DNA from: Streptomyces europaeiscabiei
Lineage (GTDB): Bacteria > Actinomycetota > Actinomycetes > Streptomycetales > Streptomycetaceae
NCBI RefSeq assembly: GCF_036346855.1
Contig: NZ_CP107841.1
Coordinates: forward strand, 2,484,001-2,548,000
Direction of reading: 5' to 3'
Length of the DNA: 64,000 nucleotides
Within the stretch, counting starts at the first letter, position 1. The number at the start of each line of letters is the position of its first letter. The translations under genes were made by a program, and so were the position numbers. The notes under the pieces are model-generated. The model searched no databases. It was not told the DNA's origin and saw nothing but the letters and a program-made list of their open reading frames with translations. Positions 40,968-49,203 of the stretch are shown in pieces.

Positions 40968-42148
40968 CAGACCGACGCCTCCAGCTCCTCGTCGATCCGC
41001 ACGAGAAGGCGTTCCTGGATGTCGGCCACGCCGATCTGCTGGACCAGCTCGGCGAAGAAACCGCGGACCACCAGGCGACGGGCTTCGTCGGCCGGGATGC
41101 CACGGGCCATCAGGTAGAAGAGCTGCTCGTCGTCGAAGCGGCCGGTCGCGGAGGCGTGGCCGGCACCGACGATCTCGCCGGTCTCGATCTCCAGGTTCGG
41201 CACCGAGTCGACCCGGGCGCCGTCCGTGAGGACCAGGTTCCGGTTCATCTCGTAGGTGTCGGTGCCCTCGGCCGTGGCCTCGATGAGCACGTCGCCGATC
41301 CACACCGCGTGGGCACCCTCGCCCTGGAGCGCGCCCTTGTAGACGGCGTTCGACTTGCAGTGCGGGACGTTGTGGTCGACCAGGAGGCGGTGCTCCTGGT
41401 GCTGGCCGGCGTCCGTGAAGTACAGACCGAAGAGCTCGGCCTCGCCGCCGGTGCCGGCGTAGGCCACGCGCGGGTGCAGTCGTACGACGTCGCCGCCGAA
41501 GGTGACCACGACGGACTTGAAGGAGGCGTCGCGGCCGATGAGGGCGTTGTGCTGGGCCACGTGCACGGCCTTGTCGTCCCAGTCCTGGACGGAGACGACG
41601 GTCAGCTTGGCACCGTCACCCAGGATGTAGTCGACGCCCGCTGCGAGCACGGCGTCACCGGTGTGGTCGATGACGACGACGGCCTCGGCGAAGGCGCCCA
41701 GCTCGACGACCTGGTGGGCGAAGGCGGTGCCGCCCTCGCCGTGCACGGCGATACGGATCGGCTCGGTGGGGACCGTCTCCTTGGGGACGGTGATCACACC
41801 GGCCTTCTCGAACGCCGAGTACGCCTGGGCGGCGACACGGTCCACCGGCATGCCGGCCCGGCCGAGGCGCGGGTCGTCACGGCCGACCAGCTCGACGGTG
41901 ACGCCCTCGGGCGCCTGGACGTCGACCTTCACGGCGTCGCCGGTGGCGACGGCGGTGCCGTCGTGCAGCCCGCGCAGCCGCTCCAGCGGGGTGAACCGCC
42001 ACTCCTCCTCGCGGCCGTGCGGCACGGGGAAGTCCGCCACGTCGAAGGACGGGGGCGCGCTCATGCGCGTGGCGACGGTCGACTCGGCGGCCACCGCGAT
42101 CTGGCCGGCGGTGGTCGAACCCACCGGGATGTTCTGAGCCTCAGCCAT
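40967..42148 (-). CDS. sufD: SufD scaffold subunit
   Basis: A 393-residue right-handed beta-helix protein. HNVPHCKSNAVYKGALQGEG, GRDASFKSVVVTFGGDVVRL, GHASATGRFDDEQLFYLMARGIP and EARRLVVRGFFAEL match SufD. It forms the SufBC2D scaffold. It lies 63 bases after sufB. Confidence 0.96.
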   Translation of the reverse strand: MAEAQNIPVGSTTAGQIAVAAESTVATRMSAPPSFDVADFPVPHGREEEWRFTPLERLRGLHDGTAVATGDAVKVDVQAPEGVTVELVGRDDPRLGRAGMPVDRVAAQAYSAFEKAGVITVPKETVPTEPIRIAVHGEGGTAFAHQVVELGAFAEAVVVIDHTGDAVLAAGVDYILGDGAKLTVVSVQDWDDKAVHVAQHNALIGRDASFKSVVVTFGGDVVRLHPRVAYAGTGGEAELFGLYFTDAGQHQEHRLLVDHNVPHCKSNAVYKGALQGEGAHAVWIGDVLIEATAEGTDTYEMNRNLVLTDGARVDSVPNLEIETGEIVGAGHASATGRFDDEQLFYLMARGIPADEARRLVVRGFFAELVQQIGVADIQERLLVRIDEELEASV

Positions 42149-42211
42149 GGCTGTCGGTCTGCTCTCTTCCTTCGTCAGATTTCGCTAGCTGTATCCGAAA
42201 GGGGGCGGGGG

Positions 42212-43636
42212 TTAACCGACCGCGCCTTCCATCTGCAGCTCGATCAGCCGGTTGAGCTCCAGCGCGTACTCCATCGGCAGCTCCTTCGCGATCGGCTCGA
42301 CGAAGCCGCGCACGATCATCGCCATCGCCTCGAACTCGGTCATGCCACGGCTCATCAGGTAGAAGAGCTGGTCGTCGCTGACCTTGGAGACCGTCGCCTC
42401 GTGCCCCATGGACACGTCGTCCTCACGGACGTCGACGTACGGGTAGGTGTCCGAGCGCGAGATGGTGTCGACGAGCAGCGCGTCGCACAGCACGTTCGAC
42501 TTGGAGCCGTGAGCGCCCTCGCCGATCTCGACGAGACCACGGTAGGACGTACGGCCGCCACCGCGCGCCACCGACTTGGAGACGATGTTGGAGGAGGTGT
42601 TCGGCGCCATGTGGACCATCTTGGAGCCGGCGTCCTGGTGCTGCCCCTCGCCCGCGAAGGCGATGGAGAGGGTCTCGCCCTTGGCGTGCTCGCCCATCAG
42701 GTAGACGGCCGGGTACTTCATGGTGACCTTGGAGCCGATGTTGCCGTCGATCCACTCCATGGTCGCGCCCTCGTACGCCACGGCGCGCTTGGTGACCAGG
42801 TTGTAGACGTTGTTCGACCAGTTCTGGATGGTCGTGTAGCGGCAGCGGGCGCCCTTCTTGACGATGATCTCGACGACCGCGGAGTGCAGGGAGTCCGACT
42901 TGTAGATCGGGGCCGTACAACCCTCGACGTAGTGGACGTAGGCGTCCTCGTCGACGATGATCAGCGTCCGCTCGAACTGGCCCATGTTCTCCGTGTTGAT
43001 GCGGAAGTAGGCCTGGAGCGGGATCTCCACGTGCACGCCCTTCGGCACGTAGATGAAGGAGCCGCCGGACCACACGGCCGTGTTCAGCGACGCGAACTTG
43101 TTGTCGCCGACCGGGATGACGGTCCCGAAGTACTCCTTGAAGAGATCCGGGTGCTCCTTGAGGGCGGTGTCGGTGTCCAGGAAGATGACACCCTGCTCCT
43201 CCAGGTCCTCGCGGATCTGGTGGTAGACGACCTCGGACTCGTACTGGGCCGCGACACCGGCGACGAGGCGCTGCTTCTCCGCCTCGGGGATGCCGAGCCT
43301 GTCGTACGTGTTCTTGATGTCCTCGGGCAGGTCCTCCCAGGACTCCGCCTGCTTCTCCGTGGAGCGCACGAAGTACTTGATGTTGTCGAAGTCGATGCCG
43401 GAGAGGTCCGAGCCCCAGTTCGGCATGGGCTTCTTCTCGAAGAGGCGCAGGCCCTTGAGACGGAGCTTGGTCATCCACTCCGGCTCGTTCTTCTTCGCGG
43501 AGATGTCGCGGACGACGTCCTCGTTGATACCGCGCTTGGCAGAGGCACCGGCCACGTCGGAGTCGGCCCAGCCGTATTCGTAGTTGCCCAGACCCTCGAG
43601 CTCGGGGTGGGCAGTCTCCTCGATGGGGAGCGTCAT
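42212..43636 (-). CDS. sufB: SufB scaffold subunit
   Basis: A 474-residue protein with [31 protein letters not shown], the cluster-binding C-terminal region with [21 protein letters not shown] and [21 protein letters not shown]. SufB builds the nascent cluster with SufC and SufD. Its ATG overlaps the sufR stop by four bases. Confidence 0.97.
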   Translation of the reverse strand: MTLPIEETAHPELEGLGNYEYGWADSDVAGASAKRGINEDVVRDISAKKNEPEWMTKLRLKGLRLFEKKPMPNWGSDLSGIDFDNIKYFVRSTEKQAESWEDLPEDIKNTYDRLGIPEAEKQRLVAGVAAQYESEVVYHQIREDLEEQGVIFLDTDTALKEHPDLFKEYFGTVIPVGDNKFASLNTAVWSGGSFIYVPKGVHVEIPLQAYFRINTENMGQFERTLIIVDEDAYVHYVEGCTAPIYKSDSLHSAVVEIIVKKGARCRYTTIQNWSNNVYNLVTKRAVAYEGATMEWIDGNIGSKVTMKYPAVYLMGEHAKGETLSIAFAGEGQHQDAGSKMVHMAPNTSSNIVSKSVARGGGRTSYRGLVEIGEGAHGSKSNVLCDALLVDTISRSDTYPYVDVREDDVSMGHEATVSKVSDDQLFYLMSRGMTEFEAMAMIVRGFVEPIAKELPMEYALELNRLIELQMEGAVG

Positions 43637-44367
43637 GCGGGGTTCCTCCCGGCGGTACTTGCAGATGCGGTGTCGGTGGCTGTCTTGGAAATTCTGGGGA
43701 TGAACGTCGTGCAGACGCCGTCGCCGTGGGCGATGGTGGCCAGCCGCTGGACGTGCGTGCCGAGCAGTTCGGCGAAGAGTTCGGTCTCGGCCTCGCAGAG
43801 CTGCGGGAACTGCTCGGCCACATGGGCCACCGGGCAGTGGTGCTGGCAGAGCTGCTCACCCTGGTGGGGATGGGGCGCGCTGCGCGCCGTTGCAGCGTAC
43901 CCGTCAGCGCTCAGGGCCTTGGCCAGGGCTTCGGTCTTCCGATCGGGGTCCGCGGCCTCGACGGCCGTGCGGTAGGCACCGGCCTCGGCGGCGACCCGGG
44001 CGCGGGCGAAGGCGGCGACCGCCTGCTCCCCGCCCTCCTGGTCCGCGATCCAGCGGAGCGCGTCCGTGGCGAGCTTGTCGTACGACTGGTCGAAGGCGTC
44101 CCGCCCGCAGTCCGTCAGGGCGAACACCTTGGCCGGGCGTCCGCGCGTACGCGCGCCGTAGACGCGCTGCTCACGGGGTTGCACGACATCGTCGCCGACC
44201 AGTGCGTCGAGGTGACGGCGGACGGCCGCCTGGGTGAGCCCGAGGCGCCCGGCGAGGTCGGCCACGGTGGACGGGCCGTGGGACAGGATGGACCGCGCGA
44301 CCCGGTTGCGTGTGGACCGCTCCCCGGTCGCGAGTTCCTCCTGCGGAGCCTCGCCAACGTTTTTCAC
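43633..44367 (-). CDS. sufR: SufR, Fe-S-sensing repressor of the suf operon
   Basis: A 244-residue winged-helix protein ([36 protein letters not shown] split over about 22-56) with a C-terminal cluster-binding set [18 protein letters not shown] (about 174-191). SufR holds an Fe-S cluster and represses the operon when clusters are plentiful. I place the start at GTG 44367, where homologs begin with [11 protein letters not shown]; a longer frame to 44439 runs across an operator and a palindrome. No ribosome site is seen, so the message may be leaderless. Confidence 0.9.
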   Translation of the reverse strand: MKNVGEAPQEELATGERSTRNRVARSILSHGPSTVADLAGRLGLTQAAVRRHLDALVGDDVVQPREQRVYGARTRGRPAKVFALTDCGRDAFDQSYDKLATDALRWIADQEGGEQAVAAFARARVAAEAGAYRTAVEAADPDRKTEALAKALSADGYAATARSAPHPHQGEQLCQHHCPVAHVAEQFPQLCEAETELFAELLGTHVQRLATIAHGDGVCTTFIPRISKTATDTASASTAGRNPA

Positions 44368-44380
44368 AACGCCATTGTTG
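44367..44380. promoter_or_regulatory. SufR operator
   Basis: CAAC-GCCATT-GTTG, the CAAC-N6-GTTG inverted repeat known for SufR. It begins at the sufR start codon, so binding would stop its own transcription. Confidence 0.7.
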
Positions 44381-44438
44381 CGTAATTCCTCAGAGAGGGG
44401 CAAGCCGCGGCCGGACGGGCGGGCGGTGCCGTGCATCA

Positions 44439-44454
44439 CTTAGGTATACCTAAG
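44439..44454. promoter_or_regulatory. 16-bp perfect palindrome between sufR and the AAC(3) gene
   Basis: CTTAGGTATACCTAAG has TTAGGT/ACCTAA half-sites like those of iron boxes, but the half-sites are only two bases apart instead of seven. It lies 72 bases upstream of sufR and 75 bases upstream of the rightward gene. A further palindrome TTGATCGATCAA is at 44475-44486. Confidence 0.55.
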
Positions 44455-44528
44455 ATGACCTGCGGAAACGATCATTGATCGATCAAACGGGTGGCGCCGC
44501 GCGGGTCGCTCCGGAAGACTGCCACACC

Positions 44529-45362
44529 ATGTCGACAACCCCTCCCACCGGCCCACTTGTCACTCGTGCCGGCTTGGCGGCGGACCTGCGCGCCGCCGGT
44601 GTCGAGCCCGGTGAGACCCTCCTCGTGCACTCCTCGCTCCGTGCGCTCGGCTGGGTCTGCGGAGGTGCCGGCGCGGTCGTCGAGGCGCTGCTCGACGTAC
44701 TGGGTCCGGACGGCACCCTGGTCGTCCCCAGCCAGTCCGGGCAGCTCTCCGACCCGGCGTTTTGGGCGTACCCGCCGGTGCCCGAGGAGTGGTGGGAGCT
44801 GATCCGGGCGACCATGCCGGCGTACGACCCCCGGACCACGCCCACGCGCGGGATCGGCGTGATCCCCGAGACTGTGCGGACCTGGCCGGGCGCCCTGCGC
44901 AGCGCGCACCCGCAGACGTCGTTCGCGGCGATCGGCGCGGGCGCGGCGGCGATCCTCGCGGACCACGCCCCCGACTGCCGCCTCGGCGAGCGCAGCCCCC
45001 TGGCCCGGCTGGAGAAGGCGGGCGCCCGCGTGCTCCTGCTCGGCGCGGGCTACGACACCTGCACCAGCTTCCACCTCGCCGAATACCGGATCCCCTCGCC
45101 CCGGGTCGAGGTCGGCAGGCCGGGCCCGGACGGCTGGGAGGTGGTGACCGAGGTGGCGATCGACTCGGACCGGTTCGACGAGCTGGGGTACGACTTCGAG
45201 CGCGACCGCGGGGTCGTCCGCGGAAAGGCCGGCGCGGCGGACGTACGTCTGTTCCCGGTGGCCGACGCGGTGGCGTACGCCGAGCGCTGGCTCCCGTTGC
45301 ACCGTCCCCGTGAGGAGGAGATCTCCGGACCCGGCCGCCTCGGCACCCGGCCGCCTACCTAG
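44529..45362 (+). CDS. AAC(3)-family N-acetyltransferase
   Basis: A 277-residue member of the antibiotic acetyltransferase fold: [20 protein letters not shown] (about 31-50), [24 protein letters not shown] (about 124-137) and [17 protein letters not shown] (about 175-191) with conserved Ser, His and Asp. The family acetylates the 3-amino group of 2-deoxystreptamine aminoglycosides, but chromosomal actinobacterial members often have other amine substrates. ATG 44529 is used; an ATG at 44475 lies in a palindrome and lacks conservation. Read rightward, divergent from suf. Confidence 0.88.
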   Translation: MSTTPPTGPLVTRAGLAADLRAAGVEPGETLLVHSSLRALGWVCGGAGAVVEALLDVLGPDGTLVVPSQSGQLSDPAFWAYPPVPEEWWELIRATMPAYDPRTTPTRGIGVIPETVRTWPGALRSAHPQTSFAAIGAGAAAILADHAPDCRLGERSPLARLEKAGARVLLLGAGYDTCTSFHLAEYRIPSPRVEVGRPGPDGWEVVTEVAIDSDRFDELGYDFERDRGVVRGKAGAADVRLFPVADAVAYAERWLPLHRPREEEISGPGRLGTRPPT

Positions 45363-45365
45363 ACT
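45360..45365 (+). promoter_or_regulatory. -10 element of a leaderless ABC transporter transcript
   Basis: TAGACT, seven bases, then the ATG at 45373. The element overlaps the stop of the acetyltransferase gene (TAG at 45360-45362). Confidence 0.6.
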
Positions 45366-45372
45366 CGGGCCC

Positions 45373-46296
45373 ATGCGAAGCGACCCCGTGGTCCAGGTCC
45401 GGTCCCTGGTGAAACGGTACGGCGACAAGACCGCGGTGGACGGCCTGGACCTGGCGGCCGGGGCGGGCGTCACCGCCGTGCTCGGCCCCAACGGCGCGGG
45501 GAAGACGACCACGATCGAGACCTGCGAGGGCTACCGGAAGCCGGACTCCGGTTCGGTGTCCGTCCTCGGCCTCGACCCGGTCCGCGAGGCCGCCGCGCTG
45601 CGCCCCCGGATAGGCGTGATGCTCCAGTCCGGTGGCGTCTACTCCGGCGCCCGCGCCGACGAGATGCTCCGGCACGTGGCCGGGCTGCACGCCCACCCCC
45701 TCGACGTGGACGCCCTCGTCGAGCGCCTCGGGCTCGGAAGCTGCGGCCGTACGACCTACCGGCGGCTCTCCGGCGGCCAGCAGCAGCGCCTCGCCCTCGC
45801 GATGGCCGTGGTCGGCCGCCCCGAGCTGGTCTTCCTCGACGAGCCGACCGCCGGCCTCGACCCGCAGGCCCGCCGGGCCACCTGGGAGCTGGTCCGGGAC
45901 CTGCGCGCGGACGGCGTCTCGGTCATCCTCACCACGCACTACATGGACGAGGCCGAGCAGCTCGCCGACGACGTCGCGATCATCGACGGCGGCAGGGTCA
46001 TCGCCCAGGGCCCCCCGGAGGAGCTGTGCCGGGGCGGCGCCGAGAACACTCTGCGCTTCACCGGCCGCCCGGCCCTCGATGTGGGCTCCCTGCTCAAGGC
46101 CCTCCCGGCGGACTCCACCGCCGTCGAACTGACGCCCGGCGTCTACCGGGTGACCGGCAAGATCGACCCGCAGCTCCTCGCGACCGTCGCCTCCTGGTGC
46201 GCCCAGCACGGGGTGATGCCGGACCGGATCTCGGTGGAACGGCACACCCTAGAAGACGTCTTCCTGGAGCTGACCGGCAAGGAGCTGCGTTCATGA
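45373..46296 (+). CDS. ABC-2 type exporter, ATP-binding protein
   Basis: A 307-residue protein: Walker A LGPNGAGKTTT (about 37-47), Q-loop MLQSGG, signature LSGGQQQRLALAM (about 133-145), Walker B LVFLDEPTAGLDP (about 153-165), switch His in TTHYMDEAEQ, and a C-terminal domain typical of DrrA/antibiotic exporter ATPases. It ends LELTGKELRS, a sequence that is repeated twice more in the following tandem duplication. The stop overlaps the first duplicated mini-ORF by ATGA. Substrate unknown. Confidence 0.93.
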   Translation: MRSDPVVQVRSLVKRYGDKTAVDGLDLAAGAGVTAVLGPNGAGKTTTIETCEGYRKPDSGSVSVLGLDPVREAAALRPRIGVMLQSGGVYSGARADEMLRHVAGLHAHPLDVDALVERLGLGSCGRTTYRRLSGGQQQRLALAMAVVGRPELVFLDEPTAGLDPQARRATWELVRDLRADGVSVILTTHYMDEAEQLADDVAIIDGGRVIAQGPPEELCRGGAENTLRFTGRPALDVGSLLKALPADSTAVELTPGVYRVTGKIDPQLLATVASWCAQHGVMPDRISVERHTLEDVFLELTGKELRS

Positions 46297-46476
46297 TTCC
46301 GGCGAGCACACGGATCGGCCGGGGGTCCGGGGGTCGTCCCCCGGAAAGGCACAGCCTGGAGCTGACCGGCAAGGAGTTGCGTTCATGATTCCGGCGAGCA
46401 CACGGATCGGCCGGGGGTCCGGGGGTCGTCCCCCGGAAAGGCACAGCCTGGAGCTGACCGGCAAGGAGCTGCGTTC
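46264..46476 (+). repeat. 92-bp tandem duplication between the ABC ATPase and permease genes
   Basis: Unit 1 is 46293-46384 and unit 2 is 46385-46476; the last 29 bases of the unit also form the 3' end of the ATPase gene (46264-46292). Units differ at one base (GAGTTG versus GAGCTG). Each contains a hairpin CCGGGGG-TCGT-CCCCCGG and ends with the ATPase's own last codons and ATGA. Confidence 0.95.
46293..46388 (+). CDS. duplication-generated mini-ORF 1 (31 residues)
   Basis: Starts at the ATGA of the ATPase stop and ends at the ATGA that opens mini-ORF 2. The peptide begins MIPASTRIGRGSGGRPPERH and ends with the ATPase tail SLELTGKELRS. A GCAAGGAG site copied from the ATPase end precedes it. 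It is probably translated by coupling but need not have a function. Confidence 0.5.
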   Translation: MIPASTRIGRGSGGRPPERHSLELTGKELRS

Positions 46477-46480
46477 ATGA
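46385..46480 (+). CDS. duplication-generated mini-ORF 2 (31 residues)
   Basis: Identical peptide to mini-ORF 1. It starts at the first one's stop (ATGA) and its own stop overlaps the permease ATG (ATGA), so ribosomes can pass ATPase, peptide 1, peptide 2, permease in order. Confidence 0.5.
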   Translation: MIPASTRIGRGSGGRPPERHSLELTGKELRS

Positions 46481-47256
46481 GCGCGCGTACGAACACGGGC
46501 ATGTACACGCCGAAGCCGGGTGCCGCCCCCCTTCCCCGCATGATCGCGGCGCAGGCGGCCCTGGAGACGAGGATGCTGCTGCGCAACGGCGAGCAGCTGC
46601 TTCTGACGGTCGTCATCCCGACCCTGCTGCTGGTGCTGTTCGGCTCGGTGGACATCGTCGACACGGGCGCGGGCAGGCCGGTCGACTTCCTTGCCCCCGG
46701 CGTCCTCGCGCTCGCCGTGATGTCGACGGCGTTCACCGGCCAGGCCATCGCCACCGGCTTCGAACGCCGCTACGGCGTGCTGAAGCGGCTGGCGGTCTCG
46801 CCGCTCCCCCGCTGGGGCCTGATGACCGCGAAGACACTGTCCGTACTGGTCACGGAGATCCTCCAGGTCGTCCTGCTCACCGTGGTCGCCTTCGCGATGG
46901 GCTGGAACCCGCACGGCAACCCCTTCGCCGTGCTGCTCCTGCTGATCCTCGGCACGGCCGCCTTCTCGGGTCTCGGTCTGCTGATGGCGGGCACGCTGAA
47001 GGCGGAGGCGACGCTCGCGGCGGCGAACCTGGTCTTCCTGCTGCTGCTCGTGGGCGGTGGCGTCGTCGTCCCGCTGGACAAGTTCCCGGACGCGGCACAG
47101 AGCGTGCTCGGGCTGCTGCCGATCGCCGCCCTGTCGGACGGGCTGCGGGACGTCCTCCAGCACGGCGCCGGGATGCCGTGGGGCGACCTCGGAATCCTCG
47201 CCGTGTGGGCGATGCTCGGGCTGGGCGCTGCCGCCCGGTTCTTCCGCTGGGAATAG
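46477..47256 (+). CDS. ABC-2 type exporter permease
   Basis: A 259-residue protein with six transmembrane helices (for example LLLTVVIPTLLLVLFG, VLALAVMSTAFTGQAI, AAFSGLGLLMAGTL, LVFLLLLVGGGVVVPL). FERRYGVLKRLAVSPLPRW is the conserved cytoplasmic loop of this family. It works with the ATPase upstream to export a drug, lipid or peptide. Its ATG is the end of the tandem duplication. Confidence 0.92.
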   Translation: MSARTNTGMYTPKPGAAPLPRMIAAQAALETRMLLRNGEQLLLTVVIPTLLLVLFGSVDIVDTGAGRPVDFLAPGVLALAVMSTAFTGQAIATGFERRYGVLKRLAVSPLPRWGLMTAKTLSVLVTEILQVVLLTVVAFAMGWNPHGNPFAVLLLLILGTAAFSGLGLLMAGTLKAEATLAAANLVFLLLLVGGGVVVPLDKFPDAAQSVLGLLPIAALSDGLRDVLQHGAGMPWGDLGILAVWAMLGLGAAARFFRWE

Positions 47257-47315
47257 CCGCAGCTCACAGCCATGGCCACACCCTCGTGAACGCGTGCACA
47301 AGCGGCGGGCCTACC

Positions 47316-48329
47316 ATGGTGCGCGTGCCGAAACCGACCCGCGACGACCTCGTCTCCGCTGCGCGCAACCCGCTCGCCTTCATCGCCGACCGCTGGACCC
47401 CGGACCCCAGAACGGTCCGGCGCGCGGCCCTCGCCGCCCTCGTCATGGCGGTGGCCATCGTGGTGACCGGTGGTGCCGTGCGGCTCACCGGGTCGGGCCT
47501 CGGCTGCCCGACCTGGCCCAAGTGCACCGACGACTCGCTCACCGCGACCCGGGCGATGGGTGTGCACGGCGCCATCGAGTTCGGCAACCGCATGCTGACG
47601 TACGTACTGTGCGCGGCGGTCGGCTGGGCGATCGTCGCCGCGCGCTCGCAGAAGCCGTACCGGCGCAGCCTGACCAGGCTTGGCTGGACGCAGTTCTGGG
47701 TGGTCATGAGCAACGCGGTGCTCGGCGGGATCGTCGTGCTGGTCGGCCTCAACCCGTACACGGTGGCCGCGCACTTCATGCTCTCCACCGCGCTCATCGC
47801 CGTCGCGGCCGTGATGTGGCACCGCACCGGCGAGGCCGACACCGCCCCGCGTCCGCTGGTCGGCAAGGCGGTGCAGCAGCTGGTGTGGGTCCTGGTGGGC
47901 GTCACGCTGCTGCTGATCGCGGTGGGCACCGTCGTCACGGGCGCCGGCCCGCACGCCGGTGACTCCAGCAAGGTCGAGCGCATCCCGCTGAACTGGGAGA
48001 ACGTCACCAAGCTGCACGCGGTCCTGGCCTGGATCGTGGTGACGCTCGCCTTCGCCCTGTGGTTCGTCCTGAAGGCGGTCGACGCCCCGCGCGGACCGCT
48101 GGACCGCACCCGCGACCTGTTCCTGGTCCTCCTCGCCCAGGGCGCCATCGGCTACGTCCAGTACTTCACCGACCTCCCGGAAGTCCTGGTCGGCGCCCAC
48201 ATGTTCGGCTCCTGCCTGGTGTGGATCGCCACCCTCCGGGTGCTGCTGGCCCTGCGTGAACGACCGGCGGACGCGGTGGACGTGCCGGGTCCGGCCGTCG
48301 CGGAGTCGCCGGTCGCCGCGCGCGGCTGA
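47316..48329 (+). CDS. ctaA: haem A synthase, CtaA/Cox15
   Basis: A 337-residue membrane protein with eight predicted helices and the haem-ligand histidines (GVHGAIEFGNR, VAAHFMLSTAL, TKLHAVLAW, VGAHMFGSCL). The loop cysteines in GLGCPTWPKC are those of the ESK-type redox pair. It oxidises the C8 methyl of haem O to haem A for cytochrome aa3. ctaB lies at 50.9 kb. ATG 47316 is listed; TACCAT at 47312 followed by seven bases points to leaderless initiation at GTG 47325, nine bases later. Confidence 0.95.
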   Translation: MVRVPKPTRDDLVSAARNPLAFIADRWTPDPRTVRRAALAALVMAVAIVVTGGAVRLTGSGLGCPTWPKCTDDSLTATRAMGVHGAIEFGNRMLTYVLCAAVGWAIVAARSQKPYRRSLTRLGWTQFWVVMSNAVLGGIVVLVGLNPYTVAAHFMLSTALIAVAAVMWHRTGEADTAPRPLVGKAVQQLVWVLVGVTLLLIAVGTVVTGAGPHAGDSSKVERIPLNWENVTKLHAVLAWIVVTLAFALWFVLKAVDAPRGPLDRTRDLFLVLLAQGAIGYVQYFTDLPEVLVGAHMFGSCLVWIATLRVLLALRERPADAVDVPGPAVAESPVAARG

Positions 48330-48356
48330 GGCCGGGACGGGCCTGCGCCCGCCGGG

Positions 48357-49124
48357 TCAGCCGTACGTGCGTACGAGGTCGTCGATCGCCGGGCCGAGGA
48401 ACCGCCGGGTCAGCTCGCCCCGATACGGCACCTCCTCGGCCCGCTGCCCGTAGCGGCGCCGCCTGATGTCCTCGACCACCTCGGCGGGCGCTTCCAGGGT
48501 GGGCAGCAGGTCAAGGGCCTCGCGCTTGGAGATCAGGCGGTCCTCGCGCAGGGTGGCGGTGGCGCGGGCGAAGGTGAGCAGTCCGAGGTCGACCCAGATG
48601 TCCTGCTCCCAGAGATGGGCCCTGTCGACCGCCGGGCGCCAGAACTCCCGCTGGTCGCGGACGACGAAGGCGCCCAGCTCGATGACGGAGACCGGTGGCA
48701 GCAGTGCCTCGGGCGGTTCACCGTGCAGGACCAGGCCGAAGGTGTGCAGCTCGCGTCGGGTGACCGGGGTGACCGTCCGCCGGAACAGCTTTCGGTGGGC
48801 CCAGGTGAGGTGCTTGCGCTCGGCGTCGTCCGCCGTGCCGGGGGCCAGGTAGGTGCAGTGCAGGTGGGCGGCGAGCGGCTCGTCACGCAGACGGGCGTGG
48901 AGCCGCCCCGCCCGCCAGGCCGTCCGGGCGGTGACCGGACCGTCCAGGACGGCGATCAGGTCCAGGTCGCTGCGGCCCTCCTGGTAGTCGCCTCCGCCGA
49001 GGGAGCCGTGGGCCCAGACGGCGAGCGGGCCGAGTTCCCGGAGCTCGTCGAGGAAGCGTCGGACCAAAACCGCGGTGTCGCCGACGAGGTCGGGTAAGCC
49101 GGCGATCGCCTTGTCACGTGTCAT
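48357..49124 (-). CDS. nucleotidyltransferase-fold protein (aminoglycoside adenylyltransferase-like)
   Basis: A 255-residue protein. VWAHGSLGGGDYQEGRSDLDLIAVLD (split about 36-61) has the GS...DxD catalytic signature of DNA polymerase beta-like nucleotidyltransferases. The C-terminal helices (LWEQDIWVDLGLLTFARATATLREDRLISKREAL) resemble AadA-type adenylyltransferases. Substrate could be an aminoglycoside or another small molecule. No resistance should be assumed. Converges with ctaA. Confidence 0.85.
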   Translation of the reverse strand: MTRDKAIAGLPDLVGDTAVLVRRFLDELRELGPLAVWAHGSLGGGDYQEGRSDLDLIAVLDGPVTARTAWRAGRLHARLRDEPLAAHLHCTYLAPGTADDAERKHLTWAHRKLFRRTVTPVTRRELHTFGLVLHGEPPEALLPPVSVIELGAFVVRDQREFWRPAVDRAHLWEQDIWVDLGLLTFARATATLREDRLISKREALDLLPTLEAPAEVVEDIRRRRYGQRAEEVPYRGELTRRFLGPAIDDLVRTYG

Positions 49125-49141
49125 GCCGCCAGTCTCTCCGG

Positions 49142-49203
49142 CTCACCCCAGCCCGTACACCCGCACATCAGTTCTCTCCGACTCACCCCAGCCCGTACAC
49201 CCG
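49142..49203. repeat. 22-bp direct repeat at the end of the amidohydrolase gene
   Basis: CTCACCCCAGCCCGTACACC and two following bases occur at 49142-49163 and 49182-49203. The second copy is the 3' end of the amidohydrolase reading frame, so the first is a duplicate of its last codons and stop, 40 bases downstream. Confidence 0.8.

Noticed and set aside
41156..43975. Very long open frame (939 codons) on the plus strand across sufD and sufB
   Set aside because: It is antisense to two conserved genes and has typical shadow composition rich in Val, Gly, Asp, Arg.
44439..44454. Classical DtxR/IdeR iron box
   Set aside because: Half-sites match but the spacing is two bases instead of seven, so the usual 19-base box is not present. 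Listed as a palindrome of unknown regulator.
44529..45362. Aminoglycoside resistance determinant
   Set aside because: The fold is AAC(3)-like, but chromosomal members in producers and soil actinomycetes have varied substrates; resistance cannot be read from sequence.
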